From positions 1 through 10,132 of the forward strand of contig NZ_JNJP01000101.1 in the NCBI RefSeq assembly GCF_000701705.1: DNA of 10,132 nucleotides, in the 5' to 3' direction. Shown one piece after another: positions 6,441 through 10,132 of this stretch; within the stretch, counting starts at the first letter, position 1, and each line of letters opens with the position of its first letter. Source of the stretch: Bilophila wadsworthia ATCC 49260. GTDB taxonomy: Bacteria; Desulfobacterota; Desulfovibrionia; Desulfovibrionales; Desulfovibrionaceae. Made by a program: the position numbers and the translations under genes. Below the pieces are notes generated by a model, which saw nothing but the letters and a program-made list of their open reading frames with translations, was not told the DNA's origin and ran no database searches.

Positions 6441-6469
6441 CGTGTTCGCCGCTCACGCTTTGAATATGT

Positions 6470-6485
6470 TGGCCCCGATTTTGCT
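6470..6485 (+). promoter_or_regulatory. Sigma-54 (-24/-12) promoter of glnN
   Basis: TGGCCCCGATTTTGCT fits the consensus TGGCACG-N4-TTGCW with exact GG-to-GC spacing and two mismatches, both in the less critical part of the -24 box. A pyrimidine precedes it. The -12 GC at 6483-6484 predicts a start near 6496 and a 26-base leader. Sigma-54 control by nitrogen status is well known for glutamine synthetase genes, which raises confidence. Confidence 0.8.
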
Positions 6486-6521
6486 TCTATCCGGGCATCA
6501 ACCTATTCGAGGAGTGATCCC

Positions 6522-8711
6522 ATGAGTTCCACCGTCCGTGAAACAGCCCTTGATCATATTTCCACCGCCCAGCCTGTTGCGCCTCTTCCGGCTCCGGAGC
6601 AGGGCAAGGCTCTTGCCAACGGGTATGGCTGCGATGTGTTCAACACGCGCGTCATGCGTCAGCGCCTCCCGCGTGAGGTGTATGACCGCCTCATGCGGAC
6701 CATGACCCATCGTACCCCGCTTGATCCAGCCGATGCCGACATCATCGCCGGAGCCATGAAGGATTGGGCTCTCGAACACGGCGCTACGCATTACACCCAC
6801 TGGTTCCAGCCCATGACCGGGCTGACGGCTGAAAAGCACGACGCCTTCCTGTCTCCCACGGCGGACGGGCAGGTGTTCGGCGAGTTTTCCGGAAAAATGC
6901 TCATCAAGGGTGAGCCGGACGCTTCTTCCTTCCCGTCCGGCGGCATCCGTTCGACGTTTGAGGCCCGCGGCTACACGGCGTGGGACCCTACCTCGCCGGT
7001 ATTCCTGCTTGGCGACGAGTACGGACGCAAGACGCTGTATATCCCCACGGTGTTCTATTCCTACACGGGTGAGGCCCTTGACCGCAAAACACCGCTGATG
7101 CGCTCTGTGGAGGCCGTTTCCGCACAGGCCCTGCGCATCCTCCGCCTGCTCGGCAATACGACGGCTACCGGCGTTCAGGCGATGGTGGGTTCCGAGCAGG
7201 AATATTTCCTTGTCGATCGGCGTCTCTATGTCCAGCGGCCCGACCTCATGATGTGCGGGCGCACCCTTTACGGCGCAAAGCCCGCCAAGGGGCAGGAAAT
7301 GGAGGATCACTACTTCGGCAGCATCCCCAGCCGGGTTCTGGCCTATATGCAGGATGTGGAGCAGCGCCTTTTCGCGCTCGGCATCCCCGCGCATACCCGC
7401 CACAACGAAGTGGCTCCCGGCCAGTTCGAGATCGCTCCCGTATACGAGGACGTGAACATCGCCACGGACCACAACATGCTGACGATGGAAGTGATGCGCC
7501 GCACGGCCCGGCGGCATGGCTACGTTTGCCTGCTGCATGAAAAGCCGTTCGCGGGCGTCAACGGATCGGGCAAGCACAACAACTGGTCGCTGTGCGATTC
7601 CGACGGCCACAACCTGCTGAACCCCGGCGAAACCCCGATGAAGAACGCCCAGTTCCTCGTCTTCCTCGCCGCCGTCCTGCGCGCCGTGCACAAGCACGGC
7701 ATCAACCTGCGCCTCGGCATCATCGGGGCCAGCAACGATCACCGCTTGGGCGCCAACGAAGCGCCGCCCGCCGTGCTGTCCGTGTATCTCGGGGACAGCC
7801 TCTCCGCGATCATCCGTGCCATCGCCTACGGGAAAGAGGCCGCCGGCGGCTGCTCGGAACCGCTCCAGATAGGCGTTTCCGTGTTGCCGAATATCCCGCG
7901 CGATCTGTCCGACCGCAACCGGACCAGCCCGTTCGCGTTCACCGGCAACAAGTTTGAATTCCGCGCCCTCGGCTCCTCCCAAAACATCGCTACGGCAAAT
8001 ATTTCCCTGAATGCGGCCATGGCCTGCGCGCTGGACGACATCGCCTCCATGCTGGAAGCCGAGCTTGCCCAAGGGACGCCGCTCAACGCCGCCATCCAGA
8101 GCCTGCTCGCCAAACTGTTTGCCGAGCACATGCCCATCGTATTCGACGGCAACGGGTACAGCGACGAGTGGCTTGCCGAGGCTGAAAAGCGCGGGCTGCC
8201 GAACCTCAAGGACACCGTGGCCGCCCTTGCCCACTACAGCGACAAGGATGTGATGGCTGTTTTTGAGCGCCACGGCGTCCTGAGCCCGAGGGAAATGCTG
8301 TCCCGGCAGGAAATTTTGCTGGAGAACTACACGCACAGCGTATCGATCGAAGGGTATACCGCATTGAAGCTTGGGCGCACCCGCATCCTGCCCGTCGCCT
8401 TGGCGTATCAGACCCGCTTGGCGAAAGCGGCTTCGTCCGCAGCGGCTCTTGTAGACGATGCGGCGGAGGAGAAAGCGTATTTTGTACGGGTACGCGAGCA
8501 GGTGCGCGGCCTTATGTCCGCTTTGGATACCCTTGAAGCCGCCGTCAACGGCGATTTCGGGGGCACGGCGCTGGCACGCGCCGCCTACGCCCGTGACACC
8601 GTGCTCCCGGCCATGAATGCGTGCCGCAATCATGCCGATGCGCTGGAATGTCTGTGCGCCAGCCATGACTGGCCGCTGCCGAGCTACGCCGAACTGCTGT
8701 GGCTCCATTAG
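6522..8711 (+). CDS. glnN: Type III glutamine synthetase GlnN
   Basis: Makes glutamine from glutamate, ammonia and ATP; the main ammonium-assimilation enzyme in the cytosol. At 729 residues it has the length of the large GSIII class (about 700-730), not the roughly 450 of GSI/GSII. GSIII-type motifs include FPSGGIRSTFEARGYTAWDP (137-156), GSEQEYFLVDR (223-233), RHNEVAPGQFEIAPVYEDVN (293-312), HEKPFAGVNGSGKHNNWSL (339-357), NDHRLGANEAPPA (405-417) and NKFEFRALGSSQN (476-488). The ATG at 6522 has GAGGAG (6509-6514) seven bases upstream. The sigma-54 promoter indicates nitrogen-responsive transcription. GSIII lacks the adenylylation-type control known for GSI, so transcription is probably the main control visible here. 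The nearest neighbour genes have no nitrogen role. Confidence 0.96.
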   Translation: MSSTVRETALDHISTAQPVAPLPAPEQGKALANGYGCDVFNTRVMRQRLPREVYDRLMRTMTHRTPLDPADADIIAGAMKDWALEHGATHYTHWFQPMTGLTAEKHDAFLSPTADGQVFGEFSGKMLIKGEPDASSFPSGGIRSTFEARGYTAWDPTSPVFLLGDEYGRKTLYIPTVFYSYTGEALDRKTPLMRSVEAVSAQALRILRLLGNTTATGVQAMVGSEQEYFLVDRRLYVQRPDLMMCGRTLYGAKPAKGQEMEDHYFGSIPSRVLAYMQDVEQRLFALGIPAHTRHNEVAPGQFEIAPVYEDVNIATDHNMLTMEVMRRTARRHGYVCLLHEKPFAGVNGSGKHNNWSLCDSDGHNLLNPGETPMKNAQFLVFLAAVLRAVHKHGINLRLGIIGASNDHRLGANEAPPAVLSVYLGDSLSAIIRAIAYGKEAAGGCSEPLQIGVSVLPNIPRDLSDRNRTSPFAFTGNKFEFRALGSSQNIATANISLNAAMACALDDIASMLEAELAQGTPLNAAIQSLLAKLFAEHMPIVFDGNGYSDEWLAEAEKRGLPNLKDTVAALAHYSDKDVMAVFERHGVLSPREMLSRQEILLENYTHSVSIEGYTALKLGRTRILPVALAYQTRLAKAASSAAALVDDAAEEKAYFVRVREQVRGLMSALDTLEAAVNGDFGGTALARAAYARDTVLPAMNACRNHADALECLCASHDWPLPSYAELLWLH

Positions 8712-8867
8712 GCTTCTGAGGAGGGCGTTTCTCCGTTTTCCGAGGCGGGCAGGGAGCTGCCCTGCCGTTGCTGAAGAATATCCCGCTGGGGCCTGTTTGG
8801 GCGTGGTGCCCGTCCTCCGGCGACGGCTCCGTGTGCAGTATGGCGCTTTGCCGGAGGGAACGGGAGA

Positions 8868-8902
8868 GAGGGAAGCCTTTCCGGGAAGGGCTTCCCTCTT
8901 TT
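8868..8902 (+). terminator. Terminator downstream of glnN
   Basis: GAGGGAAGCCTTTCC (8868-8882) pairs with GGAAGGGCTTCCCTC (8884-8898), at least 13 bp with one G-T pair and a tight loop, followed by TTTT. It lies 156 bases after the glnN stop, so the transcript would have a long 3' untranslated part. The purine-rich 5' arm and TTTCC core resemble the gene-end hairpins of this window. Confidence 0.7.
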
Positions 8903-8924
8903 CGGCTCAGGCGTCCGGAAACGA

Positions 8925-8962
8925 GAGAGGCAGCCTCTTTCCGAAGAAAAAGACTGCCCCTC
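8925..8962. repeat. Imperfect hairpin downstream of the glnN terminator
   Basis: GAGAGGCAG pairs with CTGCCCCTC with one mismatch, and TCTTTC pairs with GAAAAAGA inside with one bulge. The layout (GA-rich arm, CTTTC/GAAA core) looks like a decayed copy of the gene-end hairpins at 4-55 and 10066-10120. Confidence 0.35.
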
Positions 8963-9153
8963 TACTCCCACCCTGAAACATTTTCAGGACAGGGTTTGAA
9001 TACCCGTACTGGGCGAAAAAAGCAAGCTGCATATCGGACTTTGGTTTCCGGAAAAGTCGGTCCCCCTGATGGGTAGTATGCGTATATTTCCATATTTTCC
9101 AAATGATTGTCAGGTTGATGTGATGAGGGCGCCCGTTATGGCGCTTGTTGGAG

Positions 9154-9197
9154 CCTCCGTTGGTTTCCTCTGTGAAACGGCACGGAGGGCGGTTTTT
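9154..9197 (+). terminator. Hairpin plus T5 just before dapF
   Basis: CCTCCGT (9154-9160) pairs with ACGGAGG (9182-9188), enclosing GTTTC/GAAAC, and TTTTT follows at 9193-9197 after a 4-base gap. It ends 20 bases before the dapF ATG. It could be an attenuator in a dapF leader or a terminator for upstream transcription. The 4-base gap before the T-run weakens the terminator reading. Confidence 0.4.
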
Positions 9198-9217
9198 CAA
9201 CGATAGGGGAAACAGAC

Positions 9218-10060
9218 ATGCGGTTTACCAAGATGCAGGCTGCCGGAAACGATTATGTGTATATGGATACGCTCAAGGCACCCATTTCCAGCCCGGAAGC
9301 GCTGGCCCGCCGTATCAGCGATCGGCACTTTGGCGTAGGCAGCGACGGGCTCATTCTCATTTGCCCTCCCTCCGATCCCGGTGAGGCGGATTTTCGGATG
9401 CGGATGTTCAATGCGGACGGCTCGGAGGCCGAAATGTGCGGCAACGGCATCCGCTGCGTAGGCAAGTACGTCTACGACAACGGGCATACGGATAAGGAAC
9501 AGGTCCGCATCGAGACGCTGGCGGGTGTTTTGACGCTCCGGCTTCATGTCTCCGGCGGAAAAGTGGAGACGGTGACGGTGGACATGGGCGAACCCCGCCT
9601 CGCTCCCAAGGATATCCCGGTGAGCGGGCCCGGCGAGGATTTCATTAACCGGCCTCTGCGGGTACAGGGCCGCGTCTGGAATGTCACGGCGGTTTCGATG
9701 GGCAATCCGCACGCCGTCGTTTTCATGCATGGCATCGACAACTTGGATTTATCCGGTATCGGGCCGCAGTTTGAGCATCATCCCTTGTTTCCCCGGCGCA
9801 CGAACACCGAGTTCGTGGAGGTCGTCGGCAGGCATCATTTGAAGATGCGGGTTTGGGAGCGCGGCGCGGGCGAAACCCTTGCCTGCGGCACGGGGGCGTG
9901 CGCGTCCGTGGTCGCCGCCGTATTGACCGGCAATACCGAGCGCAAGGTGCGCATGAAGCTCCTTGGCGGTGAGCTCGACATCGAATGGGATAAGGCCACC
10001 AACCATGTCTTCATGACCGGCGGCGCGGTGACGGTGTTTACAGGGGAATGGCTGGGCTAA
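9218..10060 (+). CDS. dapF: Diaminopimelate epimerase DapF
   Basis: Cofactor-independent epimerase that converts LL- to meso-diaminopimelate, the direct precursor of lysine and of the peptidoglycan cross-link; cytosolic. The 280-residue length is standard. The two catalytic cysteines are in NADGSEAEMCGNGIRC (C74) and ETLACGTGACAS (C223). Other family stretches are KMQAAGNDY (5-13), FGVGSDGL (38-45), VSMGNPHAVVF (159-169) and NTEFVEVV (196-203). AGGGGA lies seven bases before the ATG. It stands alone between the glnN-side hairpins and its own long hairpin, so it is probably a single-gene transcript. Confidence 0.96.
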   Translation: MRFTKMQAAGNDYVYMDTLKAPISSPEALARRISDRHFGVGSDGLILICPPSDPGEADFRMRMFNADGSEAEMCGNGIRCVGKYVYDNGHTDKEQVRIETLAGVLTLRLHVSGGKVETVTVDMGEPRLAPKDIPVSGPGEDFINRPLRVQGRVWNVTAVSMGNPHAVVFMHGIDNLDLSGIGPQFEHHPLFPRRTNTEFVEVVGRHHLKMRVWERGAGETLACGTGACASVVAAVLTGNTERKVRMKLLGGELDIEWDKATNHVFMTGGAVTVFTGEWLG

Positions 10061-10065
10061 AGCAC

Positions 10066-10120
10066 TTGGAGGGGGGCGGGAGAACCTTTCTGGAGAAAGG
10101 CTTCTCCCGCCCCCCTCCAA
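10066..10120 (+). terminator. Long G-rich hairpin after dapF
   Basis: TTGGAGGGGGGCGGGAGAA (10066-10084) is perfectly complementary to 10102-10120. Inside, CCTTTC pairs with GAAAGG around the loop TGGA, leaving one bulged C (10101). It starts five bases after the dapF stop. No T-run follows, only AACCTCC. Flanks (TTGGAGGGGG / CCCCCTCCAA) and core match the hairpin after queE, so this is the same element type. Confidence 0.6.
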
Positions 10121-10132
10121 ACCTCCCCCCAC

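Larger units (their letters stand above)
5980..6469. other. Intergenic region upstream of glnN with AT-rich palindromes
   Basis: About 490 bases without a convincing gene. From 6151 to 6340 the GC content is about 35% by hand count (67 of 190), far below the flanking genes. This part holds the inverted repeats listed separately plus CAAAAAG-GT-CTTTTTG (6190-6205), TCCAT-N8-ATGGA (6289-6306) and a direct repeat TGGAATTCAA at 6218 and 6379. A 35-codon frame at 6217-6324 has a plausible GGAG eight bases upstream but no recognisable product. It is most likely a regulatory region for glnN, since a sigma-54 promoter follows and such promoters use distant activator sites. Confidence 0.5.
8712..9217. 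other. Intergenic region between glnN and dapF
   Basis: 506 bases without a supportable gene. It holds a GGCAGGG/CCCTGCC hairpin near 8748-8766, the terminator and hairpins listed separately, CCTGAAA-N3-TTTCAGG (8972-8988) and GACTTT-N10-AAAGTC (9037-9058). An AT-rich stretch at 9075-9110 may hold the dapF promoter, but I cannot fit -35/-10 boxes convincingly. Confidence 0.4.

Noticed and set aside
6340..6525. 61-codon plus-strand frame overlapping the glnN start by ATGA, with AAAGGTGG upstream
   Set aside because: The overlap looks like translational coupling, but the sigma-54 promoter at 6470-6485 lies inside this frame and glnN has its own strong ribosome site; the peptide resembles nothing known.
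6498..8708. Minus-strand open frame of 736 codons opposite glnN
   Set aside because: It almost exactly shadows glnN, shows no domain motif, and has no independent ribosome site context.
8989..9217. Lysine riboswitch before dapF
   Set aside because: The conserved L-box core elements are not present; only a generic hairpin with a T-run is seen.

Overview
The window is high-GC bacterial chromosome carrying eight well-formed housekeeping genes and one structural RNA gene. No phage, transposon, CRISPR or integrase sequence is visible. The gene set and order (glmU, a ZapB-like coiled coil, zapA, 6S RNA, RNase Y), the type III glutamine synthetase with a sigma-54 promoter, and the G-rich hairpins after genes suggest a Desulfovibrionaceae-type desulfobacterium (Desulfovibrio/Bilophila-like). 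That assignment is inference; no taxonomic marker was compared.

Left part, minus strand (1-1623): queC and then queE, two enzymes of 7-deazaguanine (preQ0/queuosine) synthesis, each followed by a long G-rich hairpin. The 192-base gap between them holds a possible weak promoter, a TTGATT/AATCAA palindrome and a small hairpin that covers part of the queE ribosome binding site. queC diverges from glmU.

Middle, plus strand (1818-5979): glmU (UDP-GlcNAc synthesis), a short ZapB-like coiled coil, zapA (FtsZ-ring regulator), a 6S RNA gene directly after zapA, then rny (RNase Y), closed by a canonical UUCG-loop terminator. The theme is envelope precursor supply, division and RNA-level control.

Right part, plus strand (5980-10132): a 541-base gap with an AT-rich, palindrome-rich stretch leads to a close match to a sigma-54 (-24/-12) promoter 36 bases before glnN, the type III glutamine synthetase. 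A 506-base gap with several hairpins follows, then dapF (diaminopimelate epimerase, for lysine and peptidoglycan), which ends in another long G-rich hairpin almost identical in design to the one after queE.

I found no clear new protein system. The most interesting material is non-coding: the gene-end hairpin family with arm-to-arm compensation, the sigma-54 promoter of glnN with its palindromes, a 16-base palindrome shared by the queE and glnN upstream regions, and structured leaders before queE, rny and dapF.
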